Source of the DNA: an uncultured Eubacteriales bacterium
GTDB taxonomy: Bacteria; Bacillota; Clostridia; Oscillospirales; CAG-382
Length of the DNA: 64,000 bases
Direction: 5' to 3'
Assembly: GCA_934479825.1 (NCBI GenBank)
Contig: CAKSOW010000001.1
Location: 146,444 to 210,443, forward strand
How positions within the stretch are numbered: position 1 is the stretch's first letter; every line of letters starts with the position of its first letter. Made by a program: the position numbers and the translations under genes. The notes beneath the pieces were generated by a model. That model ran no database searches, was not told where the DNA came from, and saw only the letters and a list, made by a program, of their open reading frames with translations. Shown piece by piece: positions 41,420 to 48,901 of this stretch.

Positions 41420-41710
41420 TTAAAGGTCATAATCCAAGGCAATGGAGGCCGAAGCATGTTCGTGCATATAGGCCTTGACGACACCGCAGTGATATTCGTC
41501 TGCCTGATAGGCGTCAAGCGCGGCGCGGTCAGTAAGCGTAACCTGCAAGATCACATCATAGGAGCGCGCAGAGCCTAAAAAGTCCGTACCTACCTCGATG
41601 GAAAGAATCTGCGGCACTTTGCCTTTCATGGATAACAGAATGTCTTTTGCTTCATTCTTCCGTTCATCGGAGGAATCTTTCAATTTGAAACAAACAATGT
41701 GCTTTATCAT
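41420..41710 (-). CDS. Dabb (stress-responsive A/B barrel) domain protein
   Basis: A 96-residue protein behind GAAAGGAAAAA. It matches the Dabb fold (PF07876): MIKHIVCFKLKDSSDERKNE at the start, ILSIEVGTDFLGSARSYDVI in the middle and LDAYQADEYHCGVVKAYMHE near the end. Such proteins form small dimeric barrels with loosely defined roles. It lies between hemW and the ABC importer in the same direction, but a function in transport is not implied. Confidence 0.85.
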   Translation of the reverse strand: MIKHIVCFKLKDSSDERKNEAKDILLSMKGKVPQILSIEVGTDFLGSARSYDVILQVTLTDRAALDAYQADEYHCGVVKAYMHEHASASIALDYDL

Positions 41711-41755
41711 ATTGTTTTTCCTTTCTTATGCAAATCTTATATAATATCACCCGTT

Positions 41756-42931
41756 TTAATTCTGACTGCCGGGAATGACCAAATCGAAATCCACAACGCG
41801 CGCCAGAATATAATTAGAAACATACATACCCTCCGGGGAAAAGGCGTAGCCTTTCGGGGTACGTATTACATGACCGCTTGCAAGATACGGAGCCAGCTTC
41901 GACAGATACATTTCTTCAAAATCCCTGCCGAATTTCTTGCGGAATGCCGCGCAGCTGATACCGGCTGTCAAACGGAATCGTAACATTACATATTCCGCCA
42001 CACGCGACGGATACGGGATGTCAATGTATTCGTCTACAAGCGGTGTATCAACTGTTTTTTCCGGATCAAACGAATCCATATACAAATTCAGATCCTTTTT
42101 CAAAGAAAACCGTTTTCCGCCGAAGTAAGAATGTGCCGCCGGTCCGAAACCGAGATATTCGTCACAGTTCCAGTATTTCAAATTGTGGCGGCAGGAATAG
42201 CCGCGTTTTGCAAAATTGGAAATCTCATACTGATGATATCCTGCCTTTTCCAATAAGCCGATTGCCGTAAAATACATACTGCGTTCAGTCTCTTCATCGG
42301 GAAAAGCCAACGAATGCCGGTCAAACCAGAACGGCGTCCCCTCCTCCACTTTCAGACCATAGAGCGAAATGTGCTCCGGTTCAAGGTGAATGGCGGTGTT
42401 TATATTGTTGACTAAGGTCTGCAAGGACTGTCCGGGAATGCCGTACATCAGATCAAAACTGATATTATCAAATTTTGCCTTTCGGGCGGCCGTAAAAGCA
42501 TTGACCGCGTCAGCGGCATTGTGAGCACGGCCGCAGAGGTTCAGATCCGCGTCGTCAAACGACTGAACGCCTATGCTTAATCGGTTGATTCCCAGCCTGC
42601 GAAAAGCCCGGAGTTTGGCAAAATCCGCTGTTTTCGGGTTCATTTCCATGCTGATCTCGCATTTTGCCGACAGATGAAAGGAGCTCTTTATTTTTTTCAT
42701 GATCTTTTTCATCTGATCGGGCGTCAGAAGCGACGGTGTGCCGCCTCCGATATAGACCGTCGTTACGGCATATTCGTTCGCCTGCAAGGCATATTCGTGC
42801 ATATGCTCGCACAAAGCGTCCACATAGCGCTCCGGAACGGGTCGTGCCGCTTCGGGAATCGAATAGAAATCACAGTATCTGCATTTACTGATACAAAACG
42901 GAATATGCAGATACAAGCCTAACGTTTTCAT
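41756..42931 (-). CDS. hemW: Radical SAM heme chaperone HemW (coproporphyrinogen oxidase-like)
   Basis: A 391-residue radical SAM protein. The iron-sulfur cluster site is CISKCRYC (cysteines 13, 17, 20) with the HemW-typical following DFYS. Further motifs: YIGGGTPSLL, EISMEMNPKT, GINRLSIGVQSFDD, NISFDLMYGIPGQ and the C-terminal HemW domain (RHNLKYWNCDEYLGFGPAAH). HemW binds heme and delivers it to target proteins; older annotations call it anaerobic coproporphyrinogen oxidase. It lies 15 bases after lepA, the usual Firmicutes order, and the pair are likely one operon. Confidence 0.93.
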   Translation of the reverse strand: MKTLGLYLHIPFCISKCRYCDFYSIPEAARPVPERYVDALCEHMHEYALQANEYAVTTVYIGGGTPSLLTPDQMKKIMKKIKSSFHLSAKCEISMEMNPKTADFAKLRAFRRLGINRLSIGVQSFDDADLNLCGRAHNAADAVNAFTAARKAKFDNISFDLMYGIPGQSLQTLVNNINTAIHLEPEHISLYGLKVEEGTPFWFDRHSLAFPDEETERSMYFTAIGLLEKAGYHQYEISNFAKRGYSCRHNLKYWNCDEYLGFGPAAHSYFGGKRFSLKKDLNLYMDSFDPEKTVDTPLVDEYIDIPYPSRVAEYVMLRFRLTAGISCAAFRKKFGRDFEEMYLSKLAPYLASGHVIRTPKGYAFSPEGMYVSNYILARVVDFDLVIPGSQN

Positions 42932-42946
42932 AAAGCTGTGCCTCGC

Positions 42947-44764
42947 TTAATCTTCATCGAATTTGAGCACTGCCATAAACGCCTCTTGCGGCACTTCGAC
43001 ACTGCCGAGCGAACGCATACGCTTTTTACCCTCTTTTTGCTTTTCGAGCAGTTTCTTCTTACGCGTGATATCGCCGCCGTAGCACTTGGCAAGCACGTCT
43101 TTGCGCAAAGCTCTCACCGTTTCACGGGCGATAATCTTGCCGCCGATAGCCGCCTGAATCGGAATTTCAAACAACTGGCGCGGAATGTTGTCCTTTAACT
43201 TTTCGACAATTTTTCTTGCACGCGCATAGGCCTTGTCCGCATGAACAATAAACGACAGCGCGTCGACAATATCGCCGTTTAGCAGGATATCCAGCTTCAC
43301 AAGTTTGGACGGCTCATAGCCGGCCAAATCATAGTCAAGCGACGCATATCCCTTGCTTTTGGATTTGAGCGCGTCGAAAAAGTCGTAGACAATTTCGTTT
43401 AACGGCAGCGTGTAGTGAAGTTCGGCGCGATTGGCGTCGATATATTTCATATCCTTGTAAATGCCGCGGCGATCCTGACAAAGTTCCATAATGCCGCCAA
43501 CGTATTCAGTCGGCGAAATGATACTCGCTTTGACAACCGGCTCGCTGACCGTTTCCACTTCATCACCGGTCGGAAATTTGGTGGGGTTATCGATATAATA
43601 TTCCTCACCGCTGCGCAAATTGATCTTATAGATAACACTGGGGGCGGTGGTAATCAAATCAAGGTTGAATTCACGCTCCAAGCGCTCTTCCAGAATTTCC
43701 ATGTGCAAAAGTCCCAAGAATCCGCAGCGGAACCCGAATCCGAGCGCAACCGAGGTTTCCGGCTCATAGGTAAGAGCCGCGTCGTTGAGCGCTAACTTTT
43801 CAAGCGCGTCGCGTAAATCGCCGTATTTCGCACCGTCAGCCGGATAAATGCCGCTGAACACGACCGGAAGAGCCTTTTTAAAGCCCGGGAGCGGCGTTTC
43901 CGTCGGATTCTCCGCACCGGTCACCGTATCGCCGACACGCGTATCACCGACCGTTTTGATAGCCGCCGTAATATAGCCGACTTCCCCGGCATGCAGATCC
44001 GGGCATTTGTGCAAACCGAACGGGTCGAGAAAACCGACTTCGGTCACTTCGTATTCCACACCGGTGGACATCATTTTGATTTTATCGCCTGCTTTGACGT
44101 TTCCGTCGTAAAGGCGGATATAGACCACAACGCCGCGATAGGAATCGTAATAAGAGTCAAAGATCAGCGCTTTGAGCGGCGCATGAATGTTGCCTTTGGG
44201 CGCAGGAACGTGTTTGACGACCTGAACAAGCACATCTTCAATATTCGTACCGGCTTTGGCCGAAACCGCCGGAGCTTCGTCAGCAGGAATTCCGATAATA
44301 TCTTCAATTTCTTTGCGTGTGCCCTCAATATCGGCAGACGGCAAATCGATTTTGTTGATAACGGGAATGATTTCGAGGTTATTGTCTACGGCAAGATAGG
44401 CGTTGGCAAGCGTCTGCGCTTCAATGCCCTGGGTCGCGTCCACCACGAGCAGAGCGCCCTCACAGGCGGAAAGCGAACGGGAAACTTCGTAGTTAAAGTC
44501 AACATGGCCGGGCGTATCGATCAAATTGAACGTATATGTCTCACCCTCATAGGTGTAGTTCATTTTTACGGCGCGCGCCTTGATTGTGATACCGCGCTCA
44601 CGTTCCAGCTCCATGTCATCAAGCATCTGATCTTTGGATTCGCGAAGTTCAACCGTATTGGTTCGTTCCAGAATGCGGTCGGCCAGAGTCGATTTGCCAT
44701 GGTCGATATGGGCGATAATGCAGAAATTCCGTATATGCGATAAATCTCGTTCGTTGATGGGCAT
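42947..44764 (-). CDS. lepA: Elongation factor 4 (LepA)
   Basis: A 605-residue translational GTPase of standard length, starting behind AAAGGACGG. GTPase motifs are AHIDHGKSTL near residue 18, ERERGITIKARAV, DTPGHVDFNYEV and NKIDLPSAD. The EF4 C-terminal domain ends the protein (RKKKLLEKQKEGKKRMRSLG, PQEAFMAVL). LepA back-translocates ribosomes and helps initiation or assembly under stress. It is the first gene of a minus-strand run with hemW. Confidence 0.96.
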   Translation of the reverse strand: MPINERDLSHIRNFCIIAHIDHGKSTLADRILERTNTVELRESKDQMLDDMELERERGITIKARAVKMNYTYEGETYTFNLIDTPGHVDFNYEVSRSLSACEGALLVVDATQGIEAQTLANAYLAVDNNLEIIPVINKIDLPSADIEGTRKEIEDIIGIPADEAPAVSAKAGTNIEDVLVQVVKHVPAPKGNIHAPLKALIFDSYYDSYRGVVVYIRLYDGNVKAGDKIKMMSTGVEYEVTEVGFLDPFGLHKCPDLHAGEVGYITAAIKTVGDTRVGDTVTGAENPTETPLPGFKKALPVVFSGIYPADGAKYGDLRDALEKLALNDAALTYEPETSVALGFGFRCGFLGLLHMEILEERLEREFNLDLITTAPSVIYKINLRSGEEYYIDNPTKFPTGDEVETVSEPVVKASIISPTEYVGGIMELCQDRRGIYKDMKYIDANRAELHYTLPLNEIVYDFFDALKSKSKGYASLDYDLAGYEPSKLVKLDILLNGDIVDALSFIVHADKAYARARKIVEKLKDNIPRQLFEIPIQAAIGGKIIARETVRALRKDVLAKCYGGDITRKKKLLEKQKEGKKRMRSLGSVEVPQEAFMAVLKFDED

Positions 44765-44798
44765 ATGATTCCGTCCTTTGCAAAATAAAACATATATA

Positions 44799-44831
44799 AT
44801 GTATTATAATACATTTTGCGCCCGAAATCAA
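44799..44831 (-). promoter_or_regulatory. lepA promoter within a 16-bp palindrome
   Basis: TTGATT (44831-44826) and TATAAT (44808-44803) are 17 bases apart on the minus strand. The -10 box lies in the perfect palindrome ATGTATTATAATACAT (44799-44814). Confidence 0.7.
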
Positions 44832-44871
44832 GTACCCAGACAAAAAAGTTCCTTAAAGGAACTCGAATGGT

Positions 44872-44941
44872 GCTTTTCGTTTCGCGAAAAACAGAAAGAG
44901 ACGGTTTTTGTGTTACTTTTTCGCTTGTACGAAAAAGTAAC
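44872..44941 (+). repeat. Left arm of a long inverted repeat, with internal hairpins
   Basis: Begins GCTTTTCGTTTCGCGAAAAA and ends with a 12-bp hairpin GTTACTTTTTCG-6-CGAAAAAGTAAC (44912-44941). Its reverse complement recurs at 45827-45898 with roughly 85% identity by eye. Confidence 0.8.
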
Positions 44942-45826
44942 CAAAAAGTACACCAGAGGGTTGCGACCCTCTGGATACCCCAAGTACGGTTCAAACCCCG
45001 TGCGGTAAATTTTTTGCTAAAAACTTGAAAGGTTCAGCACGTTAAGATTTTTTGCAAAAGCTTATTAGTGCCGCAAACACGCACGGCCATGTTTTGAACC
45101 GGTGCGAACCGCAAGTGTTGCACAGGCGCAAAATCGGGGTTCACGAAAAATCGAAAGTACTGTGCAGGCTTGCCGCCGCAAGCACTTGACTAAAAGGGAA
45201 AGTGCGCGTTATACTTGTTGCAGTGGAAAAGGAAAATTGTGTAGGCGTAGTAGAAAGTTTTGTGCAAAGCTGCGGCTTGGGCGCACCAATACCCCGCGGA
45301 CAGGCAAAAATTTTAGATTTATCCAAATATTTTCGTGTTCAGAAAGACGGAATTTTGCACTCTCTCACCAAACTTCCTTATTTCAAAAAACAGCTTTCTG
45401 TTCTCACAAAAACAAATTCCTACCAAACGCCCCATTTCCTGAAACACATAACCTACTGTCTACCCAAATCAAAGTTTGCCTTTATATAAACACCCACAAA
45501 TCCTTGCGCAGTAAAACCGCCGTCTCGCACCGGTTCAAAATACTCCGAGCTATATTGCACAAAACGGCGATTTTCTATAAAGATTTCCTGAAAGCGCATA
45601 GCTTGCGGTTTAGTAAAAACTTCCACGCTCGAAATTTTGAACCGAGGTCGCAGGGCAAAGCCGACTCCTTGAAACATGGTCGTCTTGTTCGCGTCCGCTC
45701 ACAATACTCCCTGTTTCGGCGGTCTCCGACACGCCAAAACTTGCCACCGCAACTTTTGACGCGTCCGAGCAGCTGCTTTTTGGTTCTTTTTGCAGAAGCA
45801 AAAAGAACATAAAAACGTCCCTTTTA
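44942..45826. other. Gene-free interior of the inverted-repeat block
   Basis: About 0.9 kb without a convincing gene. It contains the hairpins CCAGAGGGT-4-ACCCTCTGG (44952-44973) and GTTCTTTTTGC-4-GCAAAAAGAAC (45783-45808), and an inner inverted pair TTTTGAACCGGTGCGA near 45093 with TCGCACCGGTTCAAAA near 45525. The open frames here are rich in Lys, Arg, Ser and His and lack ribosome sites. The best, from a GTG at 45202 (95 residues), is not credible enough to call. Confidence 0.55.
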
Positions 45827-45898
45827 GTTACTTTTTCGTACAAACGAAAAAGTAACTAAAAAATCGTCTCTTTTCTTGCTTTTCGTGAAACGAAAAGC
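45827..45898 (-). repeat. Right arm of the long inverted repeat
   Basis: Contains the hairpin GTTACTTTTTCG-6-CGAAAAAGTAAC (45827-45856), then a GTCTCTTTT stretch and the hairpin GCTTTTCG-5-CGAAAAGC (45878-45898). It is the inverted counterpart of 44872-44941. Confidence 0.8.
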
Positions 45899-45931
45899 GT
45901 TCTTTCCGGGCATTTCCGGAAAAGCAAAAGC

Positions 45932-46027
45932 CGCCCTGCGTCACAGAACATTTCGTGACGCAGGGCGCCAAAATCAAAATTCTTTTGCTCGGCTTTTTCT
46001 TCTAAGAAAAGCCGCGTTCCCCCCTTT
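45932..46027 (-). repeat. Two-hairpin intergenic element, copy R5
   Basis: On the minus strand after the XRE gene: hairpin A (46013-45991, GGCTTTTCTT with one extra base in the partner arm), core GAGCAAAAGAATTTTGATTT, then hairpin B, a 13-bp perfect stem (45932-45944 with 45955-45967). The sequence of hairpin B differs from R1-R4 while the layout is kept. Confidence 0.82.
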
Positions 46028-46042
46028 ACAAGGGGCATACTT

Positions 46043-46381
46043 TCACTCTACGCCGCAGGCCCTGAAATAGGCATGCAGAATATCGGAAAGCCCGGCCGCC
46101 TGCTCCGGCGACAGCTTGCCAAACGCATCGTGAAACTCGGTTTCCACTGTGTCCGGCGAAACGCCGAATAAAAGATAATCGGCACTGACATGCAACGCTT
46201 TGCAAATAGCAACCAAACGCGGCAAAGATACACCATACAAACCACGCTCAATATTGGAAATATGAGCTCCATTGCAAACGTCTATCAGTTCGGCTAAACC
46301 TTCTTGCGAAATATTTCTTTTTAAACGAATTTCTTTTACTCTTTCACCAAAAGCAGCATTAAGAATCTGGTCTTTTTGCAT
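46043..46381 (-). CDS. XRE-family (Cro/CI-type) transcriptional regulator
   Basis: A 112-residue protein behind AGAGGTGA. Residues 10-70 are a helix-turn-helix of the Xre type: RVKEIRLKRNISQEGLAELI, then GAHISNIERGLYGVSLPRLV and ICKALHVSADYLLFG. The C-terminal 40 residues (LSPEQAAGLSDILHAYFRAC) probably allow dimerization. No toxin, phage or plasmid gene is adjacent, so its targets are unknown; the palindromes upstream suggest autoregulation, and a divergent RNA promoter lies about 100 bases away. Confidence 0.85.
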   Translation of the reverse strand: MQKDQILNAAFGERVKEIRLKRNISQEGLAELIDVCNGAHISNIERGLYGVSLPRLVAICKALHVSADYLLFGVSPDTVETEFHDAFGKLSPEQAAGLSDILHAYFRACGVE

Positions 46382-46384
46382 GGA

Positions 46385-46428
46385 GTCACCTCTAATATAA
46401 TAGTATTACTATGTATTATATAGGTGAC
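46385..46428 (-). promoter_or_regulatory. Palindromic control region of the XRE gene
   Basis: A -10-like TATAAT lies at 46420-46415 (minus). A perfect 6-1-6 dyad ATAGTA-T-TACTAT (46400-46412) sits just downstream. Both are framed by inverted arms GTCACCT (46385-46391) and AGGTGAC (46422-46428). No good -35 is seen. Confidence 0.55.
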
Positions 46429-46477
46429 ACACAAATCAATACATACAGTTTCACTGAAATAATTTTCAGCGCAACTA

Positions 46478-46506
46478 TTGACATTTGAAAAATATGGTGC
46501 TATAAT
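46478..46506 (+). promoter_or_regulatory. Perfect sigma-A promoter of a putative small RNA
   Basis: TTGACA (46478-46483), exactly 17 bases, TATAAT (46501-46506). Expected start near 46512-46513. No gene follows on this strand before the terminator at 46655. Confidence 0.85.
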
Positions 46507-46511
46507 ACTTC

Positions 46512-46660
46512 ATGAACAAGATTTCACATAGAGCCACAATGCCTATCCGTGCCCCACGGTAAAACATTGCGACAAATCACTTTGTCCTGCATTTTCCCAT
46601 TTGCAGGATAAAGCAAAAACACAGAGCGGTACGCAAACAGCCTACTGCTCTGTGTTTTTT
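46512..46660 (+). ncRNA. Candidate structured small RNA, family unknown
   Basis: A predicted transcript of about 150 nt from a consensus promoter to an intrinsic terminator. It can form four hairpins in a row: CAATG/CATTG closing CCGTG/CACGG (46537-46569), GACAAA/TTTGTC (46571-46586), CCTGCA/TGCAGG (46586-46607) and the terminator ACACAGAGC/GCTCTGTGT (46619-46655). The 5' segment CACATAGAGC (46525-46534) can also pair with the last terminator arm, which would give a closed molecule or an alternative fold. It does not look like 6S, SRP RNA, tmRNA or a known riboswitch. A 16-codon frame beginning near the start site is the only reading frame. Confidence 0.5.
46619..46660. terminator. Bidirectional terminator of the small RNA and of the VanZ gene
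   Basis: ACACAGAGC (46619-46627) pairs with GCTCTGTGT (46647-46655). T runs follow on the plus strand (TTTTTT) and on the minus strand (TTTTTGC). The right arm overlaps the last codons of the VanZ-like gene. Confidence 0.8.
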
Positions 46661-47112
46661 ATTGTTTTTTGTTTCCGGCGCCAAACATAAAGACTTGCAA
46701 GCAAGACTCCCGTCAGAACGCCGCAAAAATCAAGAACCACATCCGTTACCAAACTTCCTCTTCCGGTAAAAGCCTGGATAAATTCATCCAAAACTGCCGA
46801 TAGCAGTCCGGCAAAAGGCGGCAAAAGAAAAAAAGCCTTGCGAAACAGTTCCGTCATTTTCGCACGCAATCCGGTATACAGCGCACCCAATAGAAAAAAT
46901 TCCGTAAAATGCGCCGTTTTGCGGACAATGTGATGGAAAAATTCCGGATCTATGCGGTCGGACGGGTCGAGAAAACTCTTGAAAAACTGCATGATTCCGC
47001 CGCTGAATGCTCCGGAATCGTCCGGCGGCACAAAGGAGTTCCCCCAGATAAAAATGCTTTGCAAAACAATAAGCGCAAAAAAGAGCCAGAATCCGCGATT
47101 TTTTATCCGCAC
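46642..47112 (-). CDS. VanZ-like membrane protein
   Basis: A 156-residue membrane protein. GTG at 47112 (VRIKNRGFWLFFALIVLQSI) follows AAGGGG by eight bases and the kinase stop by a few; a longer frame would overlap the kinase gene. It has four hydrophobic helices and the VanZ-family pattern: VRKTAHFTEFFLLGALYTGL in the middle and LLSAVLDEFIQAFTGRGSLV followed by VTDVVLDFCGVLTG. VanZ gives low-level teicoplanin resistance in enterococci, but most homologues have unknown roles in the cell envelope. It is the last gene of a capsule-type operon. Confidence 0.83.
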   Translation of the reverse strand: MRIKNRGFWLFFALIVLQSIFIWGNSFVPPDDSGAFSGGIMQFFKSFLDPSDRIDPEFFHHIVRKTAHFTEFFLLGALYTGLRAKMTELFRKAFFLLPPFAGLLSAVLDEFIQAFTGRGSLVTDVVLDFCGVLTGVLLASLYVWRRKQKTIKNTEQ

Positions 47113-47116
47113 CGTT

Positions 47117-47836
47117 TTACCCCTTGTTATAATACTGATAGCGATAGCGGTCGTACCGGTAATTCTTCCCTTTTCCCTCGGTGTTGGTGAGGATAAAGCC
47201 AAGCACCTTTGCATTTGCCTTTGCAAGGCTTTCCATGGTGTTATCAAGCATATCGTAAACGGTATAATCCGCTTTTACGACTACCACAACGCCCGACGCC
47301 ACAGCGGAAACAACAACGGCATCGGTTACAACCGAAACCGGCGGCGTATCGAGAAAAATATAGTCATATTCCGTTTTCAACCGTTCAATCAAAGCGGCAA
47401 AGCGTTCGGAGGTAAGAATTTCCACCGGGTTCGGCGGAATTTCACCGGCTGTGATGAGATCTACGCCTTGCTTGATATTCTTTTGCAGGATATCTTCATA
47501 TTCCGCATAGCCGCAGACATAGTTTGACACGCCTGCCGTAAGCTCCAATTTCAGATAACGGTTGATGCGCGGTTTGCGAAGGTCGCAATCAACCAAGGCC
47601 ACCCGTAAGCCGGCTTGGGCAAACGTTACGGCAAGATTGATGCTGTTTGTGGTTTTTCCCTCATTCGGGATGGAAGAAGTTATCACAATGACCTTGCCCT
47701 CATCCGATTTAGGCAAGGAAAACATAATATTGGTGCGGATTGATTTATAAGATTCGGTACGTGCAAAATCAGCAAAAGAATCGTTCAGAATGAGAGAATT
47801 CTCCGAGATTTTCTTGCGCGTCTTATTCTGCGTCAT
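47117..47836 (-). CDS. Bacterial tyrosine kinase of the CpsD/CapB type
   Basis: A 239-residue cytoplasmic BY-kinase behind CAGGAGG. Walker A is SSIPNEGKTTNSINLAV, Walker A' is VALVDCDLRKPRIN and Walker B is YIFLDTPPVSVVTDAV. The C-terminus ends in a tyrosine cluster (NYRYDRYRYQYYNKG), the site of autophosphorylation in this family. Such kinases work with a Wzz-like membrane activator, here the gene six bases upstream, to control chain length and export of capsule or exopolysaccharide. The sugar-transfer genes themselves are not in this window. Confidence 0.92.
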   Translation of the reverse strand: MTQNKTRKKISENSLILNDSFADFARTESYKSIRTNIMFSLPKSDEGKVIVITSSIPNEGKTTNSINLAVTFAQAGLRVALVDCDLRKPRINRYLKLELTAGVSNYVCGYAEYEDILQKNIKQGVDLITAGEIPPNPVEILTSERFAALIERLKTEYDYIFLDTPPVSVVTDAVVVSAVASGVVVVVKADYTVYDMLDNTMESLAKANAKVLGFILTNTEGKGKNYRYDRYRYQYYNKG

Positions 47837-47841
47837 TCTGT

Positions 47842-48540
47842 TTACCTCCTGATTTCACCGAGAACGGAAAGCTGATAGCGTTGTGTAAGATCCGATGCTT
47901 TGTGGACTTTGTTATCAAAGAAATGCATAAGAAAAACAATAGCACAGCCGAGCACCGCGCCGATTGCAAAACCGAGCACCGTTTTTCTGGCAAGCCCTTT
48001 GCTGATCGGCTTTTGCGGCATACGGGGAGAATCAACCACTTTGGCGCTGCCGCTGTCAAAAACGTAAATGAGTGTTTCCGGTGCATGCTTCAAGACAGCG
48101 TTTACCACATCATACGAGGTTTTCGGATCGGGCGAAACGGCTCTTACCGAAAGAAGTTCGGTTTCATTCAACGAGGACATGGACAACATGCCCTTTATCT
48201 CTTTCGGTGTATAAGCTCCGCCGAGGTCAGAGCTGACTTTTTCAAGAAAATCATTGGTTTTCAAAATTTCAAGATAAGAGGTAACAAGCGAACGGGAGGC
48301 GGTGATATCGCTTGATTTCATGGACGCGGCCGATGCTGCCGCAGTGAGTTCTTCTTCGTGGTTCACCTCTTTGTTGGAGACATAGAGTACGCCGCTTGAT
48401 TCGTACATAGGAACCGAATAATATACGTAAAAATAGCTGACAAACGCCGCCAAGACCGCAAGTATCACGATAATTGCCTTATGTTTCCAGAACACCGACA
48501 GCAATTCGGCAAAATCAAGTTCTTTTGAGCTGTTATTCAA
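47842..48540 (-). CDS. Wzz-like chain-length determinant, kinase activator (CpsC/CapA type)
   Basis: A 232-residue membrane protein. TTG at 48540 (MNNSSKELDFAELL) has AAAGGATG seven bases upstream. Two membrane helices (AIIVILAVLAAFVSYFYVYY near residue 25 and ARKTVLGFAIGAVLGCAIVF near 190) bracket an outside domain that ends with the proline-rich SPRMPQKPISKG, as in Wzz proteins. It regulates polysaccharide chain length and activates the CpsD-like kinase. First gene of a three-gene operon with its own consensus promoter. Confidence 0.87.
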   Translation of the reverse strand: MNNSSKELDFAELLSVFWKHKAIIVILAVLAAFVSYFYVYYSVPMYESSGVLYVSNKEVNHEEELTAAASAASMKSSDITASRSLVTSYLEILKTNDFLEKVSSDLGGAYTPKEIKGMLSMSSLNETELLSVRAVSPDPKTSYDVVNAVLKHAPETLIYVFDSGSAKVVDSPRMPQKPISKGLARKTVLGFAIGAVLGCAIVFLMHFFDNKVHKASDLTQRYQLSVLGEIRR

Positions 48541-48623
48541 AATTCCGCATCCTTTCCGTGCGAGGATCACAAACCGGACAAGCTATCCGTATCAGAGAAA
48601 ACCTCAATATAAAAGTTTATACA

Positions 48624-48652
48624 ATTATAGCATAAATTTAAGATAATGTCAA
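48624..48652 (-). promoter_or_regulatory. Promoter of the Wzz-kinase-VanZ operon
   Basis: A full consensus on the minus strand: TTGACA (48652-48647), 17 bases, TATAAT (48629-48624). The 361-base gap 48541-48901 holds this, the rimO promoter and nothing else recognisable. Confidence 0.85.
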
Positions 48653-48774
48653 CCATCGATTACGAAAAAAGACAAAATACCGCGAATTTTGTCGACCGAA
48701 CCGGGGAAATTCAGATAAAAGCACAAAAATTATGGTTTTCCAAGCAAAAAGATACAAAAATATCGAAAATACTG

Positions 48775-48803
48775 TTGAAATCCGCGCCGTTTTATGATAT
48801 GAT
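48775..48803 (+). promoter_or_regulatory. rimO promoter
   Basis: TTGAAA (48775-48780), 17 bases, TATGAT (48798-48803); the leader to the rimO ATG is about 90 bases. Confidence 0.65.
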
Positions 48804-48901
48804 ATTTTAGTAATTCTATGGGTATATGCAAAACAGTTCTTGCCGGATCCTTTCCGGCATACATTGAAGCAAGCCCTTTTTGTGAAAGGCGAAAGACTAT
48901 T

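Noticed and set aside
41387..41755. Riboswitch controlling the ABC importer
   Set aside because: The gaps before the binding protein (33 bases) and before the Dabb gene (45 bases) are too short for any known riboswitch.
43991..44743. Plus-strand frame of 250 codons opposite lepA
   Set aside because: Shadow frame of the highly conserved lepA gene; no ribosome site or motif.
44988..45006. GGTTCAAACCCCG, which resembles a tRNA T-arm
   Set aside because: No acceptor, D or anticodon stems fit around it; it belongs to the intergenic repeat region.
45202..45489. GTG-started frame of 95 codons (MRVILVAVEKENCVGVVESF)
   Set aside because: The first 40 residues look mildly protein-like, but the GGG-type ribosome site is too close, the second half does not look like protein, and no family is recognised.
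45102..45812. Open frame of 236 codons inside the inverted-repeat block
   Set aside because: Composition is dominated by Lys, Arg, Ser and His, there is no ribosome site or recognisable motif, and the frame ends across a hairpin. It reads as chance openness in non-coding DNA.
46512..46660. Reading the small RNA as 6S RNA, SRP RNA or tmRNA
   Set aside because: No long rod with a central bubble, no SRP GGAAG tetraloop domain and no tmRNA tag frame are visible; the length is also short for 6S and tmRNA.
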